From Bacteroidota bacterium (GTDB lineage Bacteria > Bacteroidota > Bacteroidia > UBA7662 > CANHCV01): a DNA stretch of 40,068 nt. Below are positions 30,701-39,365 of the stretch, piece after piece. Position numbers and translations under genes: made by a program. Where the stretch lies: assembly GCA_947501265.1 (NCBI GenBank), contig CANMVY010000016.1, positions 1 through 40,068 on the forward strand. Direction: 5' to 3'. Under the pieces are notes generated by a model. That model saw nothing but the letters and a program-made list of their open reading frames with translations. It did no database searches and was not told the origin of the DNA. How positions within the stretch are numbered: the stretch's first letter is position 1; each line of letters opens with the position of its first letter.

Positions 30701-32288
30701 CTGTGCTTCGGTACAAATCGCCGTAATACACTTCACCATAAACATAATTTGGATCATTTGCATCGATGGCGCACTCCATACCATCGCCTCCGATCATGTG
30801 GTTCCAAGTATTTCCACTTAAAGCGTAGGTACCATTATCTTGGTTACCAATGACAATATTGGTCGTGGTTGCACTTTGGCCAATTTTATACATCTGTGTA
30901 ATCGCCAACCCATCGGTTACCGAATTCCAAGAATTTCCACGATCCGTGGTGTAATAAACCCCACCGTCGCAGCCGTCCCACAAAGAATAATCGGCAATAT
31001 TGAACTCAAGGATGTGATGATCGGCATGCACGGCCGGAGCTCCTGCTCCAACCCAGTGGGCAACAATATTCCATGTTGAACCTCCATTGGATGATTTCCA
31101 TACATTAATTCCACCTACATAAATGATATTGGCAAATTCGGGATCGGCAGCAATGTCCAAATCGTACCAACTTTGTCCACCTGTACCGCTTCCGTTTGAA
31201 CTCCAATCCAAAATATTTGGACTTGTACTCATTCGCGTAAATGTGGCTCCACCGTCTGTAGAACGGTACAATGCATCAAAACTTGAAACATTGGCAGCTA
31301 CCACGTACAAATAATTATTGTTGGCCGGGGTTACCGCAATTCGAATGTGCTGATGCACCCCAATTCCATTGGTTAAGGCCGACCAAGTTCTTCCAAAATC
31401 TAAGCTCTTATAAACAACACCCGCTCCAGCTAAATAAACCACGTTTGAATCGTTCGGTTTAATGACCATGTCTTTGCAAAAAACAGAAACGGGTCCAACC
31501 GAAGTCCATGATGCACCTCCATTGGTGGATCGGTATGCACCTCTTTCTGTAGCGGCCAAAAGAAGATTGGTATCCTGAAAATGAACCATCAATTTGGACA
31601 CTTTGATATCTCCCATTCCATTGGAAATTTGAGACCACGTTTGTCCGCCATCCATGGTTTTCCAAACTCCCATTCCACGCGCATCATCCGCATCTCGATC
31701 TCCGGTACCGATGTAAATTTTATTGGGATTTCTTCGATCAACCGTGATGGCAGAAACTCCCAAAGTTGGTAAACGATCGGTCAAAGCAACCCACGATTGA
31801 CCGCGGTTGATGGATTTCCACAAACCTCCAGCAGGAGCGCCTGCATAAACAATTTGGGTACTATTGGGGGCAAACTCAAGGGCATTAATTCGTCCGAGAC
31901 CGGTAGGCTGTCCATTTGGGATTGGTTTCGCCATGGGACCCAATTGCTGCCAATTTCCGGTAATTCCTTCGGTTTGAGGTCCGTTTTGAAAGTTCAATCC
32001 ATTCGTAGCAGAAACGGTTGGTGAAATGCGAATTCCATTTTCATCCAAACGATCGCGCCAATAAGCCTCCCAGCGTTTAAATACCTTCCACCCATCTCCT
32101 TTTTGGCGCTCCCGATTTTCAAAATATTTTTCAAAAGCAGAAACGGTGGCATGGAAATTAGCCGTGGGATCCTGCATCATTTTAGTCCAATAAGGAAAAT
32201 TGGCTGTATCCCTTTCGCTTTCCACTGCGTTTTGAGCGAAAGCAGAGGAGAGAAGTAAAGAAAATAAAATTGCGCTAAGAACTTTCAT
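27738..32288 (-). CDS. giant T9SS-exported propeller protein (second of tandem pair)
   Basis: The protein has 1516 residues. After a signal peptide (MKVLSAILFSLLLSSAFAQ) comes an N-terminal segment of about 60 residues (FPYWTKMMQDP, KGDGWKVFKRWEAYW) shared with the upstream paralogue. Residues about 130-770 contain at least eight Asp-box-like motifs (WKTMDGGQTW, YRSTNGGASW, YKSLDFGRTW, WKSSNGGSTW, FRSEDKGLTW), pointing to sialidase/sortilin-type beta-propellers. A PKD domain, a MAM-like jelly roll (near LEFWYMNFGTRCQSLSVEV), CARDB- and Ig-like segments follow. The C-terminal ~80 residues (VFPNPSTGLFQLNL, NGLYHLSVVQNG) are a type A T9SS sorting domain. It is therefore secreted across the outer membrane and probably surface-attached or released. 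Asp-boxes alone do not imply sialidase activity; adhesion or substrate binding is as likely. Start lies 1 nt past the upstream stop. Confidence 0.9.
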   Translation of the reverse strand: MKVLSAILFSLLLSSAFAQNAVESERDTANFPYWTKMMQDPTANFHATVSAFEKYFENRERQKGDGWKVFKRWEAYWRDRLDENGIRISPTVSATNGLNFQNGPQTEGITGNWQQLGPMAKPIPNGQPTGLGRINALEFAPNSTQIVYAGAPAGGLWKSINRGQSWVALTDRLPTLGVSAITVDRRNPNKIYIGTGDRDADDARGMGVWKTMDGGQTWSQISNGMGDIKVSKLMVHFQDTNLLLAATERGAYRSTNGGASWTSVGPVSVFCKDMVIKPNDSNVVYLAGAGVVYKSLDFGRTWSALTNGIGVHQHIRIAVTPANNNYLYVVAANVSSFDALYRSTDGGATFTRMSTSPNILDWSSNGSGTGGQSWYDLDIAADPEFANIIYVGGINVWKSSNGGSTWNIVAHWVGAGAPAVHADHHILEFNIADYSLWDGCDGGVYYTTDRGNSWNSVTDGLAITQMYKIGQSATTTNIVIGNQDNGTYALSGNTWNHMIGGDGMECAIDANDPNYVYGEVYYGDLYRSTDGGASSQGITGSISGEQGDWVTPYEIHRSNRNVMFLGYKNLWKTSNLKANSAFQVNWRTITPSAGIGPEDNIRVIEQSAVNHDVLYFATGRQHLTRSDNVNATNPNWVPLSNQLPGRGRVVDIASDFRVQNRVNIIQGNRVFRSEDKGLTWTDISGNLPNVKMNTLVVDSSEGDALYLGTDGGVYYRDTNTVQWIRFSAGLPDAVTVSELEIFHSRTNRNQSLLRSGTYGRGVWQTPLFSIAGFPVAQFGTSTGDSVGCTGFPVTLVNASTNYPKNNRWIITPNTVTFVNGTSARSVNPQVIFNVPGVYSLKLIATNNLGTDSVEKRNFITISNGPQVPFGFDFGVNNQYYYQSKEDQKDWTVQAGRTTLNSGPLFGKSGSTIDQYMVFFDALNPTKTDTARLESDCFSVFGKINPTLEFWYMNFGTRCQSLSVEVNDRGGWRKVWEITGNGPRKWQLAQIPLNPAWATMKFRLVGVNGGSDGVLALDEVRVFERLHLRDAAVLPSKESSNSTCGLSFLPSVSLKNTGTDTISSGSVQVKVGNFPSLSIPFSQQILPGDTLRTVASTPMLIPAVGSYLVEFQVQVVGDLNATNNSWNEERSFSISPSAPLVRSDTFCLGEPIVFPAAHSGDSLFWYQESDSNRVVFVGDTFRSVPLQYSNGYLAQSAKYSSLTTGLDSSFEVDSFGNQTHGILFDVKANQGITLRSFWVKSDVGGSSATFRVVSRSGRIWSHNQNIGPGWSKFSPMWFLPADSGYRLELVGVNGNARLGMAANKGSYPMGISEVIQIGGSSQGIHFWPYAFNWEISFASCLSPKVKVGAFIASKPTLRSNQTLFRIAAGGSVQINVIGGVRFQWIPSTGISNPSAGFVTASPSVTTNYQVIGYNAEGCTDTVQIMVEVAQGARSLEELIQVFPNPSTGLFQLNLKGSGMSDVRVENALGQLVWQQKDAAGSGTLNVDLRSQPNGLYHLSVVQNGVWYHLKLVKGDGR

Positions 32289-32289
32289 G

Positions 32290-35200
32290 TTAATCTTCTT
32301 GAATGATCAATATTTTAGAGACAGCAGTCTGTTGTTGATGTTGCACTTCCAACAAATAAGATCCGTTGGCCAATTTTGGCACTGGAATATTTAAAGGTTG
32401 ATAGGGCTCCCATTGAATTCGGCGTTGCTCAACAATTCGACCGCGAACATCGGTTATTTTCAATAAACCCGAACCGGCCCATGTTGTTTTTGGCAACAAT
32501 ATTAAATTCTCTTGAACCGGATTGGGGTAAACTTGAAAGCTAAATTGAGAGAAAACCAAATCTTGACTTCCCAAACCATTCACCCAAACCTGAGAAAACT
32601 GCGCTGTCGGGCAAGGCAACGTATCCCATCCGCTAACCGTGTACTGAATGGATTGCAACGGTTTCGCCAAAACTTGAGCACCCGTATCTACATTCAAATA
32701 CGTATTGGGAGACCAACGGTAAAAACGAGCACCGCTTGCCTGCAACTGAACCGAATCTCCACGGGTTACTTGAACCACTTGGGGCGTAACTTGAATGACT
32801 GGACGAGGGATCATTTTCACCGTTACTCTCATCCGTTGCGATGCACAGGCATTGTATTTCACCCTCCATCGGTAGAAATAGTAATAAAACTGATTTCCTC
32901 CGGTAGAACCCGTGATGGACATTCCGTTGGGCACATCGTAATTGTAGGATGCTCCAGCATAATTTCGGTAAACTTGCCCACCCGAAATTCGGCGCATCGC
33001 TAACGTATATCCACTGTTTCTGGGGATAAACCAATTCAACTGCAGCGATCTCTTACCACCCGAATTTACAAAAAATTGGGTAGAATCTAGGGTAACTCCT
33101 CCACGAATCAACTTCACCCAAAACGTAGAAGCCGAATCGGTGTAAATATCCACCGTTTCCAACGTTAAACCTGGACGGGCATTGACGGTAAAGTTCACTC
33201 CACTGTCGTTGATCGCCGGAATAAATCCACCCAAAGAAATGGAAGTATCCTCAGGTCCAACCCAAGCACGTCCAGAATTGAAGCCCTGGACAAACAAAAC
33301 ACTATCCTTACTCAAATTGAAGATGGAAAAAGTAGATCCCGATCCAACCGGAGTTCCCGAGCTTAAACTGGAATACCAATAAATGGAGTCGGCCGTAGTT
33401 ATGGCCGTAAGCGTTGTAGAATCGTTTTTACAAACGAAAAGCGGACCGGAAATGGAGGGGTCGGTTGGCGTTTGTCCTTGTTCCAAATCCATCATCACGG
33501 TATCATTCAACGCGTTTTGGTCGGCATTCAATTCGGAATAGGCCATCAAACGATGGGAACCCACCGGAACTTGCAAAGCAACCGCAAAAACATAGTAAGC
33601 ACTATCGCCGGCCATCAAACTATCGGAATACGTTCCAGCTTGTGGATTATTGGTTCCCCATTGAAAGCGAACGGGAATGTTTCCAACCTTTTCGGTTCCT
33701 TCATTCACCAACAAGACCTCCACTGAGTCGCCCAACGCATTCGGACCACAAAGGAATTTCCCTGGGCGACGAATTTCGGCCAAGCGAACATCGGTTGTTG
33801 ATGGACGATCGAATACCATGATATCATCTAAGGCCATGTCGCCACTCCAGAAAAAGGAGGTCGTACCGATGAACCTAAACTTGCACTTTCCAGAATATCC
33901 TTGAAGCGAAATCTTCGCATTCTTCCATGCTTGACCGGTATTTCTTGAAATTTTCCAAACGGTTTCCCATCCCTTTCCTTGGGGATTCACTTGAAGAACC
34001 AAATCTCCCACATCGGTACCAAAATTGGAATACCAAAAACTTAATGTTGGTCGCGCCATTCCCGAAACATCGAAGCAGAAAGAACGGAACGAAGTTGATT
34101 TTTTAGGGTAGTTGGGGGAAGATGCTTCAACATAGTAATAAAAACCAGCCCCGGTGGTATGATCGCCCAAAGGACCTGTACCGACCGATGGCGTTTGCAA
34201 ACGATTTCGGGTCCAATCGAACTGATCTCTTTTTTCATTTTGATAGCCGCCATTGTTGGAATCAAAATCGATGGAGAAGGGAATATTCATTTGACCACCA
34301 CCCACGTTGATCAACCCCGTTTGGTTGAACGTATCGGTTCCGGCTGCGTTGCTGGCCACCAAACTTACCGAATATCGGCCCGGCTGTAAAAACACCACCG
34401 AAGGATGTTGAGATTGAGCAGTAGTTCCTGCCGTAAACTGAACGGTGGATGGTGAGAACGTCCAATTCCAACCCGTGGGGCCGTTGTTGGAAAGATCGGT
34501 AAATTGAAACGCATAGCCATCGCAGCCCAAGGTATCGTCCACTTCAAAACGAGCGACGGGCATCAGCCCGGAGCGGGTGTACAAAGGCGACTCCCACAAT
34601 CCGCGGCCGTAGGTTGCGGCCCGCAAACGGCTTTTCGCCCGGTCGCGGTTGTAGTAAATTTCCAATTCGGTTACTTCAGAATTCAACGCCAATCCATCCG
34701 AAAAAATCATCCAATCGTTCAAAACCGTATCCCGATAGAAAACGCCGGCATCCGTTCCTAAATACAAACACTCAAAGCAAGTGGTATCTTGAATGATGGA
34801 ATTCATGGGGATATTGGGCAACGTTCCCGAATAATCCACCCAATTCGTTCCCTGATTGGAGCTCTTCCAAACTTTGTTATCGCGAAGCGCATAAACAACC
34901 TGGGCATTGCGAACATCGCAGAGAATGTCGGTAATACGATTAATGCCCGTTGGAGAAGTAATTTGAGAAAAAATGACGCTGGTGGCGGCGGTAGAAACGT
35001 TATTGCTTTTGAACAACTGATTAGAATTGCTGAAAAACAACAAGTTCTGATCGGCCGCACTGTGTTCCACCACCCGAATATTCTGAGTGGTCGTTAAATT
35101 GGAAATTTTGGAAAATCGGATGGTCGAAGGATCTCCATTTTTCACGTTATCACTTCTCCATAAATTCTTATAGCCAATGAACATTTTATTCGGATCCAAC

Positions 35201-36900
35201 GAATGCAGGCCATAAGGTGTTACCCAATCTCCGCTTTCGTTGATGCCGTTTCTGCCGTTGTTGGCGATCGGTTGGAAGGAATAACCGTAATCGGTACTGC
35301 GCGAAATGGAGCCGTAATAAATGGATCCGTACATGAAGTTCTGATCGCGATAATCGATGGCACATTCCATTCCATCTCCGCCCATCGCCACAGCCCAAGT
35401 GGTATCGTTCAACAGGGCGGAACCATTGTCTTGGTACCCGTTCATGATCAACCGTTCCTCGGCATTCGTGCTTCCAATTTTATAAATCTGCGAGATGGCC
35501 ATTCCATCGGAAAGCACCACCCAGTTTTCCGATTCTGCTTTCTTGTAGAAAACACCCCCATCGTTCCCAACGAACAACAATTTGTTATGCGGATTGTACT
35601 CAAAAACGTGTTGGTCGGCATGCAAATAACTGGAATTGCAATTTCCAGGACCTCCAACCCAGTGTCCTGAAATGGTAAAGGTTTGTCCGCCATCGATGGA
35701 GAAAAATGCATTCACTCCTCCAACATGCACAATATTGGCATTTTGCGGGTTGCAGGCCAAGGCTAAATCGTACCACCCTTGTCCGGAAGTTCCCGTGGGA
35801 ATGCATCCCCAATCCAACAAATTCGGACTGGTTGCCCGAGTTGAAAAGGTCGCTCCTGAATCAACCGAACGGTACAGCCCTAAAAAGGCACTGTTCGAGT
35901 TGGAAACCAAGAAATAAACCCAATCGGGTTGATCGGGAGAAACAGCCAAGGCTCCACGTTGGATGCTTGTACTCGGGAGTCCGGTACGAACCAAGGCCCA
36001 AGTATTTCCGGTATCTACGGAACGGTAAAAATTTCCATTAACCGCAGTGTACCAAACCGCCAAATTATTGGGCTTCATCACCAAATCTTTGGCCGGCTGC
36101 GTAAAAACCGAAGAACGAGTCCATGTTGATCCGCTATCGCGAGATAAGTAAATCCCGTTGCTGGTTGCAGCAATAACTTTTCCTGGTGATTGAGGAACAA
36201 AGAACAATTTATTGACGGTCTGAACCGCCATGCCTGTATTGGAGGCTGAAAAAGTGGCACCTCCGTCGGTGGATTTAAACACGCCCATTCCTTGGGAATC
36301 GCCCGCATCTCGGTCGCCTGTTCCCAACAAAATAAGAGATGGCATTTGAGGATGTACGGCAATGGCGGATACACCCAACGTAGGCAATAAATCGGTGGTG
36401 GTTGACCATGATTTCCCTCCATCGAACGTGCGCCAGAATCCGCCTTTAGGTGCTCCAGCATACATGATGAGCGAATCGGTGGGGTGAAAAGCTACGGAGT
36501 TTACTCGTCCGATCCCCCGAACGTTTCCGTTACGAAAACGAATAACATTGATGGGACCGAGGTTGGTCCACTTTCCTCGGCTGTATTCCAAAGCCGCCCT
36601 TTCGGAATAGGGCAACATGGCTTCGTAGGTTTGGGCGGCATTGCGACGGGTGCCATCGGCATTCAATCGGCTTCCCCAATAGTATTCCCAACGTTTGAAG
36701 GCATTGTACCCATCTCCTTTTTGACGGGTTCGATGCTCCCAATATTTTTCAAAGGCAGAAACCGTTGAAAAATAGTTGGATTGAGGATCGTCCATCATGG
36801 AAATCCAATAGGGAAATTGGGCTGTATCCACAGCACTATTTTGGGCAGATGACTGAAGTGAAAACCACAACAGTACACCCATGAACAAACAAAATCTCAT
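32290..36900 (-). CDS. giant T9SS-exported propeller protein (first of tandem pair)
   Basis: The frame is open to 36951, but the ATG at 36900 starts a signal peptide (MRFCLFMGVLLWFSLQSSAQ), giving 1536 residues. The order matches the downstream paralogue: N-terminal FPYWISMMDDP/KGDGYNAFKRWEYYW segment, Asp-box propellers (WRTFDGGKSW, FKSTDGGATF, YLSRDSGSTW, YRSVDTGNTW, WKSSNQGTNW), a PKD domain (ARFEVDDTLGCDGYAFQFTD), MAM-like and CARDB-like regions, and a type A sorting domain (VYPNPVQENLILLP, ANGSYLLEVQHQ). Conservation is clear end to end but far from identical, so the duplication is old. TATCTTGC on the minus strand at 36918-36925 is a weak -7 candidate. The pair is almost certainly one transcript. 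Confidence 0.9.
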   Translation of the reverse strand: MRFCLFMGVLLWFSLQSSAQNSAVDTAQFPYWISMMDDPQSNYFSTVSAFEKYWEHRTRQKGDGYNAFKRWEYYWGSRLNADGTRRNAAQTYEAMLPYSERAALEYSRGKWTNLGPINVIRFRNGNVRGIGRVNSVAFHPTDSLIMYAGAPKGGFWRTFDGGKSWSTTTDLLPTLGVSAIAVHPQMPSLILLGTGDRDAGDSQGMGVFKSTDGGATFSASNTGMAVQTVNKLFFVPQSPGKVIAATSNGIYLSRDSGSTWTRSSVFTQPAKDLVMKPNNLAVWYTAVNGNFYRSVDTGNTWALVRTGLPSTSIQRGALAVSPDQPDWVYFLVSNSNSAFLGLYRSVDSGATFSTRATSPNLLDWGCIPTGTSGQGWYDLALACNPQNANIVHVGGVNAFFSIDGGQTFTISGHWVGGPGNCNSSYLHADQHVFEYNPHNKLLFVGNDGGVFYKKAESENWVVLSDGMAISQIYKIGSTNAEERLIMNGYQDNGSALLNDTTWAVAMGGDGMECAIDYRDQNFMYGSIYYGSISRSTDYGYSFQPIANNGRNGINESGDWVTPYGLHSLDPNKMFIGYKNLWRSDNVKNGDPSTIRFSKISNLTTTQNIRVVEHSAADQNLLFFSNSNQLFKSNNVSTAATSVIFSQITSPTGINRITDILCDVRNAQVVYALRDNKVWKSSNQGTNWVDYSGTLPNIPMNSIIQDTTCFECLYLGTDAGVFYRDTVLNDWMIFSDGLALNSEVTELEIYYNRDRAKSRLRAATYGRGLWESPLYTRSGLMPVARFEVDDTLGCDGYAFQFTDLSNNGPTGWNWTFSPSTVQFTAGTTAQSQHPSVVFLQPGRYSVSLVASNAAGTDTFNQTGLINVGGGQMNIPFSIDFDSNNGGYQNEKRDQFDWTRNRLQTPSVGTGPLGDHTTGAGFYYYVEASSPNYPKKSTSFRSFCFDVSGMARPTLSFWYSNFGTDVGDLVLQVNPQGKGWETVWKISRNTGQAWKNAKISLQGYSGKCKFRFIGTTSFFWSGDMALDDIMVFDRPSTTDVRLAEIRRPGKFLCGPNALGDSVEVLLVNEGTEKVGNIPVRFQWGTNNPQAGTYSDSLMAGDSAYYVFAVALQVPVGSHRLMAYSELNADQNALNDTVMMDLEQGQTPTDPSISGPLFVCKNDSTTLTAITTADSIYWYSSLSSGTPVGSGSTFSIFNLSKDSVLFVQGFNSGRAWVGPEDTSISLGGFIPAINDSGVNFTVNARPGLTLETVDIYTDSASTFWVKLIRGGVTLDSTQFFVNSGGKRSLQLNWFIPRNSGYTLAMRRISGGQVYRNYAGASYNYDVPNGMSITGSTGGNQFYYYFYRWRVKYNACASQRMRVTVKMIPRPVIQVTPQVVQVTRGDSVQLQASGARFYRWSPNTYLNVDTGAQVLAKPLQSIQYTVSGWDTLPCPTAQFSQVWVNGLGSQDLVFSQFSFQVYPNPVQENLILLPKTTWAGSGLLKITDVRGRIVEQRRIQWEPYQPLNIPVPKLANGSYLLEVQHQQQTAVSKILIIQED

Positions 36901-36958
36901 GTTTTCAGGTTGGTGTTGCAAGATAGGAAACAATTCGGGGAAAACGACCATTTATCCC

Positions 36959-36966
36959 TACCTTTG
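36959..36966 (+). promoter_or_regulatory. -7 promoter element of the EamA-ribBA operon
   Basis: TACCTTTG is an exact match to TAnnTTTG and ends 10 nt before the chosen start at 36977, implying a leader of a few nucleotides. The -33 element is weak. No FMN riboswitch could fit ahead of this two-gene unit. Confidence 0.6.
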
Positions 36967-36976
36967 CACCGCATTC

Positions 36977-37858
36977 ATGAAAACAAAATCCATCAATAAC
37001 CTCTTCACTTTGATGCTTCTTGCCCTGATTTGGGGAAGCTCTTTCATTTTGTACAAAAAGGCGCTTTTGGTTTTCACCCCCGTTGAAGTCGTTTCCATGC
37101 GATTGTCCCTATCTGCCTTGGCCTTATTGCCCTTTTGGATTCAAGGCGCGAAACACATCCCCCGCAAAGACTGGAAATATGTTATACAATCGGGATACAT
37201 TGGAAATGGAATTCCCGTTTACCTTTTTGCCGTTGCCGTTAGCCTGGCCGCCTCGGGAGTGGTGGGAACGTTGAACTCCCTAACACCCTTGTTTTCCCTC
37301 ACGCTGGGCATGATTTTTTACGGATACCCCTTCCGTTGGATGAAAGTTTCAGGGGTATTACTCGCTTTAATTGGCGCTACTTTTTTGGTTTTGAATAAGG
37401 GGCAAGGCAATTTAGCAGACCATTATCTGGCTGGCCTTCTGGCCGTTGTGGCTACCATTTTTTACGGATGGAATTCGTTGTTAACCAAGAAGAATTTAAG
37501 TAAATACCATTCTAAAACGGTTTCAGCGGGCGCTTTGCTCAGTGTAGGAATTCCGGCCTTTGTGGTGCTGCTTTTTACAGATGCATTGGAGAAATTTCAA
37601 ACCAATCCCGATGCCTTTCAGGCTTTTGGTTTCACCGCTATTCTAAGTTTGGGCGGTACAGCCATGGCGCTCATTCTTTACAACCGATTGATTGCCAAAG
37701 CTGGAGCGATCTATGCCGCATCCGTGGCTTACCTCATGCCGTTGGTGGCCATCCTCTGGGGTTGGGCCGATGGCGAAACCATTTTAGCTGTTCATTTGTT
37801 GGGATTTTTATCCATCCTGCTCGGAATTGGATTGCTGAATTACGAAAAAGAAAAATAA
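36977..37858 (+). CDS. EamA/DMT family transporter
   Basis: The frame starts at 36881, but the promoter box at 36959-36966 and the family alignment favour the ATG at 36977 (MKTKSINNLFTLMLLALIWG), giving 293 residues. Ten hydrophobic segments arranged as two EamA repeats are visible; each repeat starts with a W-G-(S/N)-S pattern (IWGSSFILYKKA and FYGWNSLLTKKN) and ends in helices like GVLLALIGATFLVLN and GFLSILLGIGLLNY. It is an inner-membrane metabolite exporter or importer of unknown substrate. ribBA follows after 3 nt, so a link to flavin precursors is possible but unproven. Confidence 0.9.
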   Translation: MKTKSINNLFTLMLLALIWGSSFILYKKALLVFTPVEVVSMRLSLSALALLPFWIQGAKHIPRKDWKYVIQSGYIGNGIPVYLFAVAVSLAASGVVGTLNSLTPLFSLTLGMIFYGYPFRWMKVSGVLLALIGATFLVLNKGQGNLADHYLAGLLAVVATIFYGWNSLLTKKNLSKYHSKTVSAGALLSVGIPAFVVLLFTDALEKFQTNPDAFQAFGFTAILSLGGTAMALILYNRLIAKAGAIYAASVAYLMPLVAILWGWADGETILAVHLLGFLSILLGIGLLNYEKEK

Positions 37859-37861
37859 CCT

Positions 37862-39073
37862 ATGGAACCCATTACCCTCGACCGAATTGAAGACGCCATT
37901 GCCGATATCAAAGCTGGAAAAATGATCATCGTGGTGGACGATGAAGACCGCGAAAACGAAGGAGATTTCCTCGCAGCGGCCGAAATGGCCACGCCCGAAA
38001 TGATCAATTTCATGGCCACCCACGGCCGTGGCCTCATCTGCACTCCCATCATGGAAGATTTGTGCGATCGTTTGGGATTGGGACTCATGGTAACCGACAA
38101 TACCGCCACCCACGCTACTCCTTTTACCGTTTCCATCGATTATTTGGGTGGGAATTGCACCACAGGAATCAGCGCTTCCGATCGCTCGGAAACCATTCAA
38201 CGCATGCTTCATCCGGAAGCGAAACCCAGCGATTTCGGTCGCCCCGGACACATCTTCCCCCTCAAAGCACGAAAAGAAGGAGTGTTGAGAAGGGCCGGCC
38301 ATACCGAAGCTGCCATTGACTTTGCACAAATGGCCGGGTTAGCGCCCGCCGGAGTGATTTGCGAAATCATGAGCGAAGACGGAACTATGGCGCGACTTCC
38401 CGAACTGAGGGAAATCGCCAACAAGTACAACATGAAGTTGGTTTCCATCCAAGATCTCATTACGTACCGATTGCAGAACGAATCGCTCATCAAACGCGAA
38501 ATTGCGGTGGAAATGCCAACGGCCCACGGAAACTTTGAACTCATCGCCTTCAAACACATCCATACCGATCAAGAAGAGCACCTCGCCTTGGTGAAAGGAA
38601 AATGGGACAAAGAAGAACCGGTGTTGGTTCGCGTTCACTCCTCTTGCTTAACAGGCGATATTTTCGGCTCTTGCCGCTGCGATTGCGGTGAACAATTGCA
38701 CGCAGCCATGCGCATGGTGGAAGAAGCCGGCAAAGGTGTTATCCTCTACATGAACCAAGAAGGACGTGGAATTGGACTTTTGAATAAATTGAAGGCCTAC
38801 AAATTGCAAGAGCAAGGCATGGATACCGTGGAAGCCAACTTGGCCTTAGGGTTTAAAATGGACGAACGGGATTACGGAATTGGGGCTCAAATCCTTCGGA
38901 ATTTGGGCATCTCTAAAATGAAATTGATGAGCAACAATCCTGCGAAACGAGCCGGATTAATCGGTTACGGATTGGAAATTGTGGATCGTGTACCCATTCA
39001 AATTCCGTCGAACGAGCACAACGAGAAATACTTGGCAACGAAGAAGGAAAAAATGGGACATCACCTCAAATGA
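37862..39073 (+). CDS. ribBA: bifunctional 3,4-dihydroxy-2-butanone-4-phosphate synthase / GTP cyclohydrolase II
   Basis: This 403-residue fusion supplies both branches at the start of riboflavin synthesis. The N-terminal ~200 residues (RibB part) contain the acidic metal loop [11 protein letters not shown] and [14 protein letters not shown], with [10 protein letters not shown] near its end. The C-terminal ~200 residues (RibA part) contain the zinc site C262, C273 and C275 ([15 protein letters not shown]) and the catalytic NQEGRGIGL segment. C271 is an extra cysteine at a position where I recall a leucine in E. coli RibA. Both halves look intact. The last 8 bases overlap the convergent DUF721 gene. 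Confidence 0.97.
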   Translation: MEPITLDRIEDAIADIKAGKMIIVVDDEDRENEGDFLAAAEMATPEMINFMATHGRGLICTPIMEDLCDRLGLGLMVTDNTATHATPFTVSIDYLGGNCTTGISASDRSETIQRMLHPEAKPSDFGRPGHIFPLKARKEGVLRRAGHTEAAIDFAQMAGLAPAGVICEIMSEDGTMARLPELREIANKYNMKLVSIQDLITYRLQNESLIKREIAVEMPTAHGNFELIAFKHIHTDQEEHLALVKGKWDKEEPVLVRVHSSCLTGDIFGSCRCDCGEQLHAAMRMVEEAGKGVILYMNQEGRGIGLLNKLKAYKLQEQGMDTVEANLALGFKMDERDYGIGAQILRNLGISKMKLMSNNPAKRAGLIGYGLEIVDRVPIQIPSNEHNEKYLATKKEKMGHHLK

Positions 39074-39365
39074 GGACGATATCTTGAACGATTCCTTCGC
39101 CCATCTTTTCTTCCAACAATTTCAATAAATCTGCTTTTCGGAAGTGCACTTCGTGCTTGAGCAAGGGCGTTGAAAACTCTACGAACAATTTATTTCCTCT
39201 CAGAAAGAGTTTTGAAGTGTGCTTCGAAGCCACCTTTCCAACGCATTCGGCCCACTCTTCATGAATTTTCACTTCATTCAGTTTGCCTTTGATTTGGTAA
39301 GCATCGATCAACTCCTGAACAACCTCTCCGATTGAATTGCCCTTATGAAATTTGCGGTACGACAT
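39066..39365 (-). CDS. DUF721 domain-containing protein
   Basis: This 99-residue protein spans a complete DUF721 (DciA-like) domain: an N-terminal [20 protein letters not shown] helix pair, the central [14 protein letters not shown] stretch, and a beta-strand pair ([20 protein letters not shown]). Larger members of the superfamily such as DciA act as replicative-helicase operators, but the short Bacteroidota form is uncharacterised, so no role is assigned. Its ATG shares one base with the lipA stop (TAATG), so it is translationally coupled to lipA. The 3' end overlaps ribBA by 8 nt. Confidence 0.88.
   Translation of the reverse strand: MSYRKFHKGNSIGEVVQELIDAYQIKGKLNEVKIHEEWAECVGKVASKHTSKLFLRGNKLFVEFSTPLLKHEVHFRKADLLKLLEEKMGEGIVQDIVLI

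Noticed and set aside
36901-36976. FMN riboswitch ahead of the EamA-ribBA operon
   Set aside because: The -7 box is 10 nt from the start codon, so no structured leader can fit.
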